A stretch of DNA of 7,048 nucleotides from Actinomycetales bacterium (GCA_012514835.1 JAAYZM010000566.1:1-7048), one strand, 5' to 3'. Counted from the first letter of the stretch, positions 1 to 6,783 are shown. Program-made: numbers and translations. The notes: a model not told the origin generated them from the sequence alone.

Positions 1-858
1 CGCGTCGCGGAGGAGTACGGGATGCTCTTCGTGGAGCCCGCGGGTGCCGCGCAGCCCATCTTCGAGGCGGGTTACAAGAACCTCTTCTACGCCGCCCCTG
101 CCGTCGCCGACGACCACTACAACTACCTCTACGACCACCTCATGTCGCTCCCCGAGAGCGAGCGTCCCGCGACGGCGGCGTACGCCTCGATGGACGACCC
201 GCTCGCGATGGGCGCGGCCAACGGTCTCAAGGCCAAGCTCGAGGCGGCCGGTGTCCAGACCGTGGTGGACGAGATCTACCCGCCCAACACGACGGACTTC
301 TCCGGCATCGCGGCCCAGCTCGCCTCGGCCGACGCGGACCTGCTCGTGGGCGGCACCCAGTACCAGGACGCCGTGAACATGATCCTGGCCGTCCGTCAGC
401 TCGGCTACCAGCCCCGCATGGCGGCGTTCACGACGGCACCGACGCTCGCCGAGTTCGTCGAGGCGATCGGCAAGGAGAACGTCGACGGCATCATGGCCCC
501 GACCGGCTACTCGCCGGCCACGGACTACGAGGGCAACGCCAACTTCGTCGCGATGGTCCAGGAGAAGGAAGGCCGTGAGCCGACCGAGGACGAGGCCAAC
601 GCGTACACGGTGGGCCAGGTCATCGCCGCCGTCGTCGAGGCCGTGGGCTGTGCGGAGCAGGGCGAGTGCCAGCAGAAGCTCGTGGACTGGCTGCACTCCA
701 ACGAGGTCCCCACGATCGTCGGCACGCTCGGCTGGGACGAGGCGGGACGCCCGAACGGCGCCCACTTCATCCAGCAGTACGTGAACGGCGAGCCGGAGAT
801 CGTGCTCCCGGTGGACCAGGCGACCGCGGACTTCATCGCCGTGAAGCCGGCCTGGTGA
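1..858 (+). CDS. Branched-chain-amino-acid-type (HAAT) ABC transporter substrate-binding protein, 5' end missing
   Basis: This is the C-terminal 285 residues of an extracellular solute-binding protein of the LivJ/LivK type (periplasmic binding protein type 1 fold). The frame is open from base 1, where codons R-V-A-E-E-Y-G precede the first visible ATG at 22, so that ATG is internal and not the start. Relatives are roughly 400 residues, so about a third is missing, including the signal peptide or lipobox. Family-like stretches are DLLVGGTQYQDAVNMILAVRQLG in the middle and the closing section with GTLGWDEAGRPNG followed by an IQQYVNGE-type strand. Two cysteines, codons 217 and 223, lie six residues apart and could form a disulfide. 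The gene ends 10 nt before a LivH-type permease, so it is the first visible gene of a complete liv-type operon. It should bind the substrate outside the membrane and hand it to LivH-LivM. Branched-chain amino acids are the default guess, but the substrate cannot be fixed here. Confidence 0.9.
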   Translation, partial: RVAEEYGMLFVEPAGAAQPIFEAGYKNLFYAAPAVADDHYNYLYDHLMSLPESERPATAAYASMDDPLAMGAANGLKAKLEAAGVQTVVDEIYPPNTTDFSGIAAQLASADADLLVGGTQYQDAVNMILAVRQLGYQPRMAAFTTAPTLAEFVEAIGKENVDGIMAPTGYSPATDYEGNANFVAMVQEKEGREPTEDEANAYTVGQVIAAVVEAVGCAEQGECQQKLVDWLHSNEVPTIVGTLGWDEAGRPNGAHFIQQYVNGEPEIVLPVDQATADFIAVKPAW

Positions 859-868
859 TCTAGTCCCT

Positions 869-1753
869 ATGTCCTCTGCACTCCTGCTGCAGAGCCTCAT
901 CCTCGGCATCCTGCTGGGAGGGCTCTACGCCCTCCTGGCAGCCGGGCTGACGCTCTACTTCGGTGTCATGCGCGTGGTGATGATCGCTCACTCGGCGTTC
1001 CTCATCCTCGCGGGCTACCTCGCGTGGTTCTTCACCGTCACCACGGGATGGGACCCGTTGATCTCGCTCGTGATCACCGTGCCCGTGTTCTTCGGGCTCG
1101 GCGTCGCGGTGCAACGGCTCCTCATGACGCGCCTCAAGCCCGCCTCGCTCACGATGATGTCCGTGCTCCTGACCTTCGCGATCGCGCTCGTGATCGAGGG
1201 CATGCTCGGCTTCACGTTCACCGGGGTGCAACGCAGGATCAAGCTGGACTACGGAGCCGCGAGCATCGAGCTGTTCGGTGCCCAGGTCGCTGTCGTCAAG
1301 CTCGTCGCCTTCGGCCTGGCCGTCCTCGCGCTCGGCGCGCTGTGGCTCGTGCTGAAGAAGACGTCCTTCGGCCAGGCCCTGCGCGCCACGATCCAGCACA
1401 AGGAGGCCGCCGAGCTCGTGGGCGTCGACACGGCCAAGGTGGCCAGCTACGGCTTCGGCCTGGGGCTGGCCACCGCGGCCGTGGGCGGGACGGCGCTCGC
1501 GCTCGACGCGACGATCTACCCGTCGTTGCACTGGCACTGGATCGGACCGCTCTTCGCGATCATCGTCGTGGGTGGGCTGGGGTCGATCCCGGGGGCGGCC
1601 ATCGCGGCCATGCTCCTCGGGATCACCCAGTCCCTCCTGCAGGTCCCCCTCGGGACCACGTGGGCCCAGACGGTGTTCTACCTCGCACTCTTCGTGACGC
1701 TCATCGTGCGTCCCCAGGGATTCTTCGGAGGTCGCCTTGCGCAACGATTCTGA
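869..1753 (+). CDS. livH: Branched-chain amino acid ABC transporter permease, LivH family
   Basis: The product is a 294-residue, very hydrophobic inner-membrane protein of usual LivH length. It forms half of the membrane channel with LivM. The N terminus (about residues 8-30, LGILLGGLYALLAAGLTLYFG) matches the first LivH helix. A cytoplasmic loop at about 167-197 (from FGQALRAT to GVDTAKVASYG) is the EAA-like coupling loop that contacts the ATPases. GGLGSIPGA at about 235-243 and RPQGFFG at 281-287 are typical LivH C-terminal signatures. The ATG at 869 is chosen because it is the only start near the binding-protein stop and gives the family's usual N terminus. No good Shine-Dalgarno sequence precedes it: the 10-nt spacer is TCTAGTCCCT, so translation may depend on ribosomes finishing the upstream gene. 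Its 3' end overlaps livM by 17 nt. Family assignment is secure; the transported compound is inferred only. Confidence 0.95.
   Translation: MSSALLLQSLILGILLGGLYALLAAGLTLYFGVMRVVMIAHSAFLILAGYLAWFFTVTTGWDPLISLVITVPVFFGLGVAVQRLLMTRLKPASLTMMSVLLTFAIALVIEGMLGFTFTGVQRRIKLDYGAASIELFGAQVAVVKLVAFGLAVLALGALWLVLKKTSFGQALRATIQHKEAAELVGVDTAKVASYGFGLGLATAAVGGTALALDATIYPSLHWHWIGPLFAIIVVGGLGSIPGAAIAAMLLGITQSLLQVPLGTTWAQTVFYLALFVTLIVRPQGFFGGRLAQRF
1727..1731 (+). promoter_or_regulatory. Ribosome binding site deciding the livM TTG start
   Basis: A perfect GGAGG lies inside the 3' end of livH, 5 nt before TTG at 1737-1739. The next candidate start, ATG at 1803, has only an AGAGG touching the codon with no usable spacing. 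The TTG is therefore favoured even though it makes livM overlap livH by 17 nt. Confidence 0.75.
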
Positions 1754-2831
1754 CCTCCAGGCGACCGGCCGCTGGGCCGGTCTGCGACGCAGCCCGCAGA
1801 GGATGACCGGGCTCACGCTCGTCGTCGTCGTCGCCGTGTTCGCCCTCGTGTTCCCGATGACCACCTCGACCGGCTACCTGCTCTCCACGGGCGTCGTGAT
1901 CCTCAACTACGCCCTCCTCGCCACGGGCTGGAACTTCATGGGCGGGTTCACGGGCTACATCTCGCTCGGGCATGCCGCCTACTTCGGGCTCGGCTGCTAC
2001 ACGACGGCGATCCTCATCGACCGTGTCGAGCTGAGCTGGTGGCTCGCGCTCGCGCTCACGCCCGTCATCGTGGGTCTCATCGCCGTCCCGATCGGCATCG
2101 CCGCGCTGCGGGTGCGCGGGGCGTCCTTCGTCATCGTGACGATCGCGTTCGTGCTCATCCTGCTGCTCGTCTCGCAGAGCTGGGTCTCGCTCACCGGGGG
2201 CTCGACGGGAATCATGATCCCGCGCCCGTTTGATGGCCTCACCCGCGTGGAGCACCACCGCGTCTTCTACTACATCTTCGTCGCAGCGCTCGTGCTCGCC
2301 CTGTTCGTGTGGTGGCGCATCGACCGTTCGCGCTTCGGCATGGGCCTCAAGGCCGTGCGCGAGGACGAGGACAAGGCCCGCGCGCTCGGTGTCCCGACGT
2401 TCTGGGCCAAGCTCATCGCGTTCGTGTGGTCGGCCGTGTTCACGAGTCTCGCAGGCGGGCTGTACGCCTTGTGGTTCGGCGACCTCGACCCCGTGTTCCA
2501 GTTCTCGATCCTCATGGGCGCCTACATGGTCCTCATGGCCCTGCTGGGCGGAGTCCGCGAGCTCTACGGGCCCGTGGTCGGTGCGATCGTCGTGGGACTC
2601 TCGATCGAGTTCTTCAAGGCTGAGTTCGGGGACACGCAGTTCCACCTCGTGGCGACCGGCCTGCTGCTCGCCGTCGTCGTCCTCTTCATGCCCGAAGGCG
2701 TCATCCCCGCCGTGCGTGGCTTGTTCACGCGCTTCGGGCCCCAGGCCTCCTCGATCCGCGAGGAGACCGCCGAACAGCTTGCCGCGCGGCAGGACGCCGT
2801 CGGTGCGACGACCCCCGGGAGCGAGTCATGA
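1737..2831 (+). CDS. livM: Branched-chain amino acid ABC transporter permease, LivM family
   Basis: The product is a 364-residue multi-pass membrane protein, the partner of LivH in the permease. After a short hydrophilic N terminus (about 1-24), hydrophobic segments begin at about 25. LivM hallmarks are GYISLGHAAYFGLG (73-86), the GGSTGI motif (154-159), and a cytoplasmic EAA-like loop at about 199-225 with RFGMGLKAVREDEDKARALG. The last membrane segment (about 305-319) ends in FMPEG, the usual LivM ending. About 40 hydrophilic residues follow as a cytoplasmic tail. The start is TTG with GGAGG 5 nt upstream; starting at the ATG at 1803 would remove 22 residues but no membrane segment. The gene overlaps livH by 17 nt and livG by 4 nt (ATGA), which suggests coupled translation. 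Confidence 0.94.
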   Translation: MRNDSDLQATGRWAGLRRSPQRMTGLTLVVVVAVFALVFPMTTSTGYLLSTGVVILNYALLATGWNFMGGFTGYISLGHAAYFGLGCYTTAILIDRVELSWWLALALTPVIVGLIAVPIGIAALRVRGASFVIVTIAFVLILLLVSQSWVSLTGGSTGIMIPRPFDGLTRVEHHRVFYYIFVAALVLALFVWWRIDRSRFGMGLKAVREDEDKARALGVPTFWAKLIAFVWSAVFTSLAGGLYALWFGDLDPVFQFSILMGAYMVLMALLGGVRELYGPVVGAIVVGLSIEFFKAEFGDTQFHLVATGLLLAVVVLFMPEGVIPAVRGLFTRFGPQASSIREETAEQLAARQDAVGATTPGSES

Positions 2832-3574
2832 GCACGGGCAGCGGTGTGACGCTCGAGGTGCACGGCCTGTCGAAGTCCTTCGGCGGGGTCAAGGCCGTCG
2901 ACGACGCGACCGTCGAGTTCCTCCCCGGGAAGATCAACGCGCTCATCGGCCCCAACGGCTCGGGGAAGACGACGTTCTTCAACTGCGTCACGCGCATGAT
3001 CAAGGCCGACTCGGGCACCGTGACCCTCGCCGGGAAGGACGTGACCCGCTCCACCCCGGACCGCATCGCGCGGCTCGGGCTCGGGCGCAGCTTCCAGGTG
3101 TGCCGGATCTTCCCGCGGATGACGGTCATGGAGAACATGCTCGTCGCGGTGCGCAACCCCACGGTCTCCGCGCTCTGGCGCGGCGCGCACGACCCCGAGC
3201 AGCTCGAGCGAGCCCGGGGCTGGCTGCGCCGCGTGGGCATCGACCACCTCGAGCACGCCGAGGCGCGCAACATCTCCTACGGCCAGCAAAAGCTCCTCGA
3301 GCTCGCGGGCGTCCTCATGGCCGATCCCGAGATCGTCATGCTCGACGAGCCCGCCGGTGGCGTGAACCCCGCGCTGATCGGTCGCATCTCGACGCTCATC
3401 CGCGAGCTCAACGCCGAGGGGCGCACGTTCATCGTGGTGGAGCACAACATGGACATGGTGATGAGCCTCTCGGACCACGTCTTCGTGTTCGACCGCGGCC
3501 GCCCCATCGCGGCCGGCCCGCCCGCCGAGGTCCAGTCGGACCCCCGAGTACTGGAGGCCTACCTTGGAGTCTGA
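2828..3574 (+). CDS. livG: Branched-chain amino acid ABC transporter ATP-binding protein, LivG family
   Basis: The product is a 248-residue cytoplasmic ATPase that powers LivH-LivM as a pair with LivF. All ABC motifs are present in order: Walker A GPNGSGKTT (41-49), Q-loop Gln90 in RSFQVCRIFP, signature SYGQQ (150-154), Walker B IVMLDEP (169-175), D-loop region GGVNP (177-181) and switch His206 in VVEHNMD. The SYGQQ signature and the VEHNM H-loop are typical of LivG rather than LivF, as is the closing PRVLEAYLG segment, the C-terminal extension seen in this subfamily. The length is slightly below the usual 250-260. ATG at 2828 has GGGAG (2817-2821) 6 nt upstream and overlaps the livM stop as ATGA. 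The 3' end overlaps livF by 11 nt. Confidence 0.96.
   Translation: MSTGSGVTLEVHGLSKSFGGVKAVDDATVEFLPGKINALIGPNGSGKTTFFNCVTRMIKADSGTVTLAGKDVTRSTPDRIARLGLGRSFQVCRIFPRMTVMENMLVAVRNPTVSALWRGAHDPEQLERARGWLRRVGIDHLEHAEARNISYGQQKLLELAGVLMADPEIVMLDEPAGGVNPALIGRISTLIRELNAEGRTFIVVEHNMDMVMSLSDHVFVFDRGRPIAAGPPAEVQSDPRVLEAYLGV
3553..3557 (+). promoter_or_regulatory. Ribosome binding site deciding the livF TTG start
   Basis: A perfect GGAGG inside the last codons of livG sits 6 nt before TTG at 3564-3566. That start places the LivF N terminus (ESEHLLELVDIEAGYG) at the family's usual distance from Walker A. It also makes livF overlap livG by 11 nt. Confidence 0.75.
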
Positions 3575-4298
3575 GCACCTGCTCGAGCTCGTCGACATCG
3601 AGGCGGGCTACGGCCGCGCGGCCCTCGTGCTGCGCGGGCTCACCGTCCGCGTGCCCCCCGCGACCATCGTGTGCCTCGTGGGGCCCAACGGGGCGGGCAA
3701 GTCCACCGTGCTCAAGGTCGCGAGCGGCATGCTCGTGCCCCGTTCCGGTCGGGTCGTGGTCCAGGGCAAGGACGTCGCGGGCGACGGACCGCAGCAGATG
3801 CTGCGGCACGGTCTCGCGCACGTGCTCCAAGGGCACAGCGTGTTCCCGGAGATGACGGTCGCGGAGAACATCAAGCTGGGTGGGTTCACCGTGGGTGACA
3901 AGGCCGTGCTCAACGAGCGCATCGAGCGCGTCAAGACGGTGTTCCCGATCGTCGCCGAGCGGTGGAACGACCTCGCCGGCCTCCTCTCGGGCGGCCAGCA
4001 GAAGCAGGTCGAGTTCGCGCGCTCGCTCATGATCTCGCCCAAGGTCGTGCTTCTCGACGAGCCGTCGATGGGCCTGGACCCCAAGACGACGGCCACGGTG
4101 TTCGAGCAGGTGGTCCGCATGCGCGACCACGGCACGGCCGTGCTCCTCGTGGAGCAGAACGCGCGGCGTGCGCTCGAGACGGCCGACGTCGGCTGCGTGC
4201 TCGACCTCGGGCGCGTGCACATCTCCGGGCCCGCGCGCGAGCTGCTCGAGGACCCCGAGCTGTCGCGGCTCTACCTCGGGGGGCGCCCCGCGGCCTGA
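3564..4298 (+). CDS. livF: Branched-chain amino acid ABC transporter ATP-binding protein, LivF family
   Basis: The product is a 244-residue cytoplasmic ATPase, the second nucleotide-binding subunit alongside LivG. Motifs in order are Walker A GPNGAGKST (40-48), Q-loop Gln89 in HVLQGHSVFPEMTVAEN, signature LSGGQQKQ (141-148), Walker B VVLLDEP (161-167) and D-loop GLDP (170-173). At the switch position there is VEQN with Gln198 instead of histidine. This is normal for LivF proteins (E. coli LivF also has VEQNA) and helps separate it from LivG. DIEAGYG near the N terminus and the C-terminal RLYLGG ending also fit LivF. The gene uses a TTG start, overlaps livG by 11 nt and closes the operon. Its stop lies 4 nt from the stop of gluD on the other strand. 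Confidence 0.95.
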   Translation: MESEHLLELVDIEAGYGRAALVLRGLTVRVPPATIVCLVGPNGAGKSTVLKVASGMLVPRSGRVVVQGKDVAGDGPQQMLRHGLAHVLQGHSVFPEMTVAENIKLGGFTVGDKAVLNERIERVKTVFPIVAERWNDLAGLLSGGQQKQVEFARSLMISPKVVLLDEPSMGLDPKTTATVFEQVVRMRDHGTAVLLVEQNARRALETADVGCVLDLGRVHISGPARELLEDPELSRLYLGGRPAA

Positions 4299-4318
4299 GC
4301 GGCTAGAAGCCGGTGCTC
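4297..4318. terminator. Possible weak bidirectional stem-loop at the convergent livF/gluD junction
   Basis: GAGC (4297-4300) and GGCT (4301-4304) can pair with AGCC (4308-4311) and GCTC (4315-4318), leaving loop AGA and a 3-nt bulge GGT. The structure covers the whole 4-nt intergenic gap and the end of each reading frame. A second small hairpin, CGGGG/CCCCG around GGCG, lies just upstream at 4277-4290 within livF. Neither is followed by a T-run on either strand, so intrinsic termination is uncertain. The position between two converging operons is the main argument. Confidence 0.28.
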
Positions 4319-5199
4319 TTGTCGAGACCGCCCGTGGGGTCGAGCATCGCCGTGGCGACCGTCAGCTTCTGCTTGTCGATCGTCCCGGCCGAACGCCTCG
4401 AGCCGCGCCGCTGGAGCCGGATCGCGAGCCGGGACAGCGAGATGTTGATCGCGAGGTAGACACCCGCTCCGACCACGAACAGTGCGACCGTGTAGTCCGC
4501 CCCGAAGAACGCGGTGTTGCGCTGGATCACCCGGAGCAGCTCGACGTAGCCGATGATGAACCCGAGCGAGGAGTCCTTGAGCAGGACCACGAGCTGGGCG
4601 ATGAGGCTCGGTGTCATGGTGCGCACGGCCTGGGGTAGCTCGATCGACAAGAGCGTTTGCCAGCGCGTCATGCCGATCGCGAGCGAGGCCTCCGCCTGGC
4701 CCCGGGGGAGTGCCGCGAGCCCGGCCCGCAGGATCTCGGCGAAGATCGCCATGTTGTAGAGCGTGAGTCCGAAGACGACGGCACTGAGCGGCTGCATGTT
4801 GAACCCGAGCCACCCGAAGAGCATGACGAGGAGCACGGGGAGGCCGCGCGCGATCTCGACGACGCCGATCGCGGGCGCCCGCAACCAGACGTTCGGGACG
4901 CGGCGCCACAGGGCGAGCAGCAGTCCGAGGCCGAGCGCGAGCGGGGCGGCGATCGCCGCGGCACGTAGCGTCGCCCCGAGCCCCTGGACGAGGAGCGAGC
5001 GCCACACGTCAGCGGCCGTCTGGCCCTTGGGCGGGTCCCACAGCACGTCCCACCGGTCGAGCTGGAACACGCCGCGTCCGGCCGCGTAGCGCACCGCGAA
5101 GAACAGACCGACGAGGATGACGAGGACGCCGACGACGGAACCCCACGCCTCGCGGCGGCGCGCGACGGGACCGGGGGCGTCGTAGAGGACGGAGCTCAT
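4303..5199 (-). CDS. gluD: Glutamate/polar amino acid ABC transporter permease, GluD type (HisM/GlnP family)
   Basis: The product is a 298-residue inner-membrane permease of the polar amino acid uptake (PAAT) family, expected to form the channel with GluC. The N terminus SVLYDAPGPVARRR is characteristic of actinobacterial GluD proteins and fixes the ATG at 5199, although the frame stays open further upstream. A first membrane segment lies at about 20-37 and the conserved permease core at about 68-262. The EAA loop is AEILRAGLAALPRGQAEASL with AIGMTRWQT (about 154-182), and KDSSLGFIIGYVELLR (208-223) is typical of the family. A hydrophilic tail of about 36 residues (263-298) follows the last helix. 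The start overlaps the gluC stop by 4 nt (ATGA). AAGGTGG (5216-5210) 10 nt upstream is an acceptable ribosome binding site. Glutamate is the likely but unproven substrate. Confidence 0.93.
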   Translation of the reverse strand: MSSVLYDAPGPVARRREAWGSVVGVLVILVGLFFAVRYAAGRGVFQLDRWDVLWDPPKGQTAADVWRSLLVQGLGATLRAAAIAAPLALGLGLLLALWRRVPNVWLRAPAIGVVEIARGLPVLLVMLFGWLGFNMQPLSAVVFGLTLYNMAIFAEILRAGLAALPRGQAEASLAIGMTRWQTLLSIELPQAVRTMTPSLIAQLVVLLKDSSLGFIIGYVELLRVIQRNTAFFGADYTVALFVVGAGVYLAINISLSRLAIRLQRRGSRRSAGTIDKQKLTVATAMLDPTGGLDKSTGF

Positions 5200-5849
5200 C
5201 GCGCGAACGCCACCTTCTGCTCGATGCGGGTCGCGAAGAGCCCTGCGGGGATCGTGAACAGCAGGTAGAGGATCGCGATCCCGCCGAGGATCGTGACCGC
5301 CTCCCCGGGGATGGCCTGGCCGAGCCTGCGCCCCGTGGCGACGAGCTCGACCACGGCGAAGCCCGCCGCGACCGAGGTGTTCTTGGCGAGGGCGATGATG
5401 ACGTTGATGAGGGGCGGGATCACGGTGCGCACGGCCTGGGGGAAGATCACGAGCGCGAGCGACTGGCCAAAGGTCAGCCCGATCGCCCGGGCCGCCTCCG
5501 CCTGGCCCACGCCCACCGAGTTGATCCCCGAGCGCAGTGCCTCGCACACGAAGGCCGAGGTGTACAGGGTCAGGCAGATGATCGCCGTCCAGAAGCCGAT
5601 CGGCGGGATGATGCCGAACTGGGGCGCGACGAGCACCATGCCGAAGAACACGAGCGTGAGCGGGGTGTTGCGCAGCAGCTCGACGTAGCCCGTGGCGAGC
5701 ACGCGCAGCGGCCGCAGCGGGGCGACGCGCAGCGCCGCGAGGATCGTGCCGAAGACGAGCGACGCGACACCCGCGACGGCGGTCAGCGCGAGCGTCATGC
5801 GGAAACCGGCGAGGTACGCCGGTCCGTTGTCGAGGAAGACGTCTATCAA
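5196..5849 (-). CDS. gluC: Glutamate/polar amino acid ABC transporter permease, GluC type (HisM/GlnP family)
   Basis: The product is a 217-residue inner-membrane permease of typical GluC size and the partner of GluD. Conserved stretches are GYVELLRNTPLTL (54-66), the EAA loop CEALRSGINSVGVGQAEAA with RAIGLTF (102-127), and PQAVRTVIPPLINVIIALAKNTS (137-159), all standard for PAAT permeases. The start is TTG at 5849-5847: GGAAGGGG ends 7 nt upstream, no other start codon lies close upstream in frame, and the next Met (residue 18) would cut into the first membrane helix. It is separated from gluB by 70 nt holding a strong stem-loop and overlaps gluD by 4 nt. Expression therefore probably relies on read-through from gluB, with gluD translationally coupled to it. 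Confidence 0.94.
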   Translation of the reverse strand: MIDVFLDNGPAYLAGFRMTLALTAVAGVASLVFGTILAALRVAPLRPLRVLATGYVELLRNTPLTLVFFGMVLVAPQFGIIPPIGFWTAIICLTLYTSAFVCEALRSGINSVGVGQAEAARAIGLTFGQSLALVIFPQAVRTVIPPLINVIIALAKNTSVAAGFAVVELVATGRRLGQAIPGEAVTILGGIAILYLLFTIPAGLFATRIEQKVAFAR

Positions 5850-5856
5850 CCCCGTG

Positions 5857-5864
5857 CCCCTTCC
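5857..5864 (-). promoter_or_regulatory. Ribosome binding site deciding the gluC TTG start
   Basis: On the - strand GGAAGGGG is followed by 7 nt (CACGGGG) and then TTG. It supports the TTG at 5849. Its first two G's could be tied up in a 4-bp CCGT/ACGG hairpin (5873-5863), which is too weak to rely on. Confidence 0.6.
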
Positions 5865-5873
5865 GTGGAACGG

Positions 5874-5913
5874 GCCGCGTGGCGCCAGGGCGAGTGCCCC
5901 GGCGCCACGCGGC
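5874..5913 (-). promoter_or_regulatory. Long stem-loop between gluB and gluC (candidate partial terminator or mRNA stabiliser)
   Basis: The arms GCCGCGTGGCGCC (5874-5886) and GGCGCCACGCGGC (5901-5913) are perfect 13-nt inverted repeats. Inside them GGGC/GCCC (5888-5891 and 5896-5899) adds 4 bp around a tetraloop. Positions 5887 and 5900 form an A-C mismatch in + strand RNA but a U-G wobble in - strand RNA. An uninterrupted 18-bp hairpin with loop ACUC therefore forms only in the gluBCD transcript. It starts 6 nt after the gluB stop and ends 9 nt before the gluC ribosome binding site. There is no U-run after it, so it is not a classic full terminator. By analogy with other binding-protein operons, it probably protects upstream gluB mRNA or reduces read-through into the permease genes. 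Confidence 0.75.
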
Positions 5914-5919
5914 GCGTGG

Positions 5920-6783
5920 TCAGTAGCGGTCGATCGTCGGAGGCTCGGGCGTCGGCAGCACGGTTCCCGCGGTGGCTTCCCACGCCTCGACCCAGCGGCC
6001 GTCCTCGAAGATCTTCTCGAGCACGTCGTTGATGAAGTTGCGGAAGTCCGTGTCGTCCTTCGCGAGACCGATGCCGTAGGGCTCCTCGGTGAACTGCTCG
6101 CCGCGCACCTCGAGGTCGTCGTGCTCGGCGGCGAACCCGGCGAGGATCACGTTGTCCGTCGAGATCGCGTGGACCTGGTTGTTGCGCAGCGGCTCGAGGC
6201 AGTCGGAGTACTGCCCGAACGGCACGACCTCGGCGTCGGGGTAGTTCTCGAGCAGGTTCTGCTCGGGGGTCGAGCCCGAGGCGGTGCAGATCTTCATGCC
6301 GCCGATGTCGTCGACGCCCTGGATGTCCGTGTTGGTCTTGAGGGTCAGGAGCGACTGGCCTGCGAGATAGTACGGACCGGCGAAGGAGACCTTCTCCTTG
6401 CGCGTGTCGTTGATCGTGTATGTCGCGACGATGATGTCGACGGTGCCGTTGGCGATCGAGTCCTCACGCACGGAGGAGACCGTCTCGATCCACTCGATGT
6501 CTCCTTCGTCGATGCCGAGCTCGCCCGCGACGAGCTTGCCGATCTCGACGTCGAAGCCCTCGGGCACACCGTTGGGCCCCACGAGGCCGAAGAGCGGCTG
6601 GTCGAACTTGGTGCCGATCTTGATCGAGCCCGCGTCGGCGAGCCTCGCCATGGTCGAGCCCTCCGGGAAGTCGCCCGCGTCGACGTCGGCGGCACCGTCG
6701 CCGCCACCGTTCGAGGCGCAGGCGCCGAGAGCGAGAAGTGCGACGGCCCCCAGTGCCGCAGCGCGTGTCATTCGTGTCCGCAT
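5920..6783 (-). CDS. gluB: Glutamate/polar amino acid-binding lipoprotein, GluB type (SBP_bac_3 family)
   Basis: The product is a 287-residue membrane-anchored solute-binding protein. The N terminus has basic residues (RTRMTR), a hydrophobic stretch and a lipobox LGAC with Cys22 as the lipidation site, followed by a Gly/Asp-rich linker (about 23-44). The mature domain shows family 3 binding-protein features: KIGTKFDQPLFG (55-66), GFDVEIGKLVAGELG (76-90), ANGTVDIIVATYTINDTR (111-128) ending in the Arg that usually grips the ligand carboxylate, and FAGPYYLAG (134-142). Cys166 (KICTASGST) and Cys195 (YSDCLEPL) are a pair common in actinobacterial GluB proteins and may form a disulfide. ATG at 6783 is preceded by GAAGGAG (6797-6791) with 7-nt spacing. 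The gene lies 58 nt downstream of gluA and is followed by a strong stem-loop. Glutamate is the expected ligand; aspartate, glutamine or others remain possible. Confidence 0.94.
   Translation of the reverse strand: MRTRMTRAAALGAVALLALGACASNGGGDGAADVDAGDFPEGSTMARLADAGSIKIGTKFDQPLFGLVGPNGVPEGFDVEIGKLVAGELGIDEGDIEWIETVSSVREDSIANGTVDIIVATYTINDTRKEKVSFAGPYYLAGQSLLTLKTNTDIQGVDDIGGMKICTASGSTPEQNLLENYPDAEVVPFGQYSDCLEPLRNNQVHAISTDNVILAGFAAEHDDLEVRGEQFTEEPYGIGLAKDDTDFRNFINDVLEKIFEDGRWVEAWEATAGTVLPTPEPPTIDRY

Noticed and set aside
860..3598. Long open frames on the - strand across livH, livM and livG (860-1864, 1701-2645, 2564-3598)
   Set aside because: They are low-complexity, rich in Arg, Glu, Asp, His and Gly, match no family, and lie opposite genes with strong family motifs. 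This is the normal shadow effect of very high third-position GC.
2230..3855. 541-codon open frame on the + strand across the livM-livG-livF region
   Set aside because: Its translation is Ser/Arg/Pro-rich with no domain. It crosses three real genes in another frame, so it is a GC shadow and not a fusion protein.
4155..4166. LivF has Gln where most ABC ATPases have the catalytic switch histidine
   Set aside because: VEQN at this position is usual for the LivF subfamily, including E. coli LivF, so it is not a defect or novelty.
4280..4289. Perfect palindrome GGGGCGCCCC near the end of livF
   Set aside because: It lies in coding sequence, is short, and such GC palindromes are frequent by chance at this base composition. 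It is mentioned only as a possible helper of the junction stem-loop.
5200..5547. N-terminal extension of gluD up to 5547
   Set aside because: The extra 116 residues are Gly/Arg/Pro-rich and lie in a shadow frame of gluC. The family N terminus SVLYDAPGP begins right at the ATG at 5199, which overlaps the gluC stop as ATGA.
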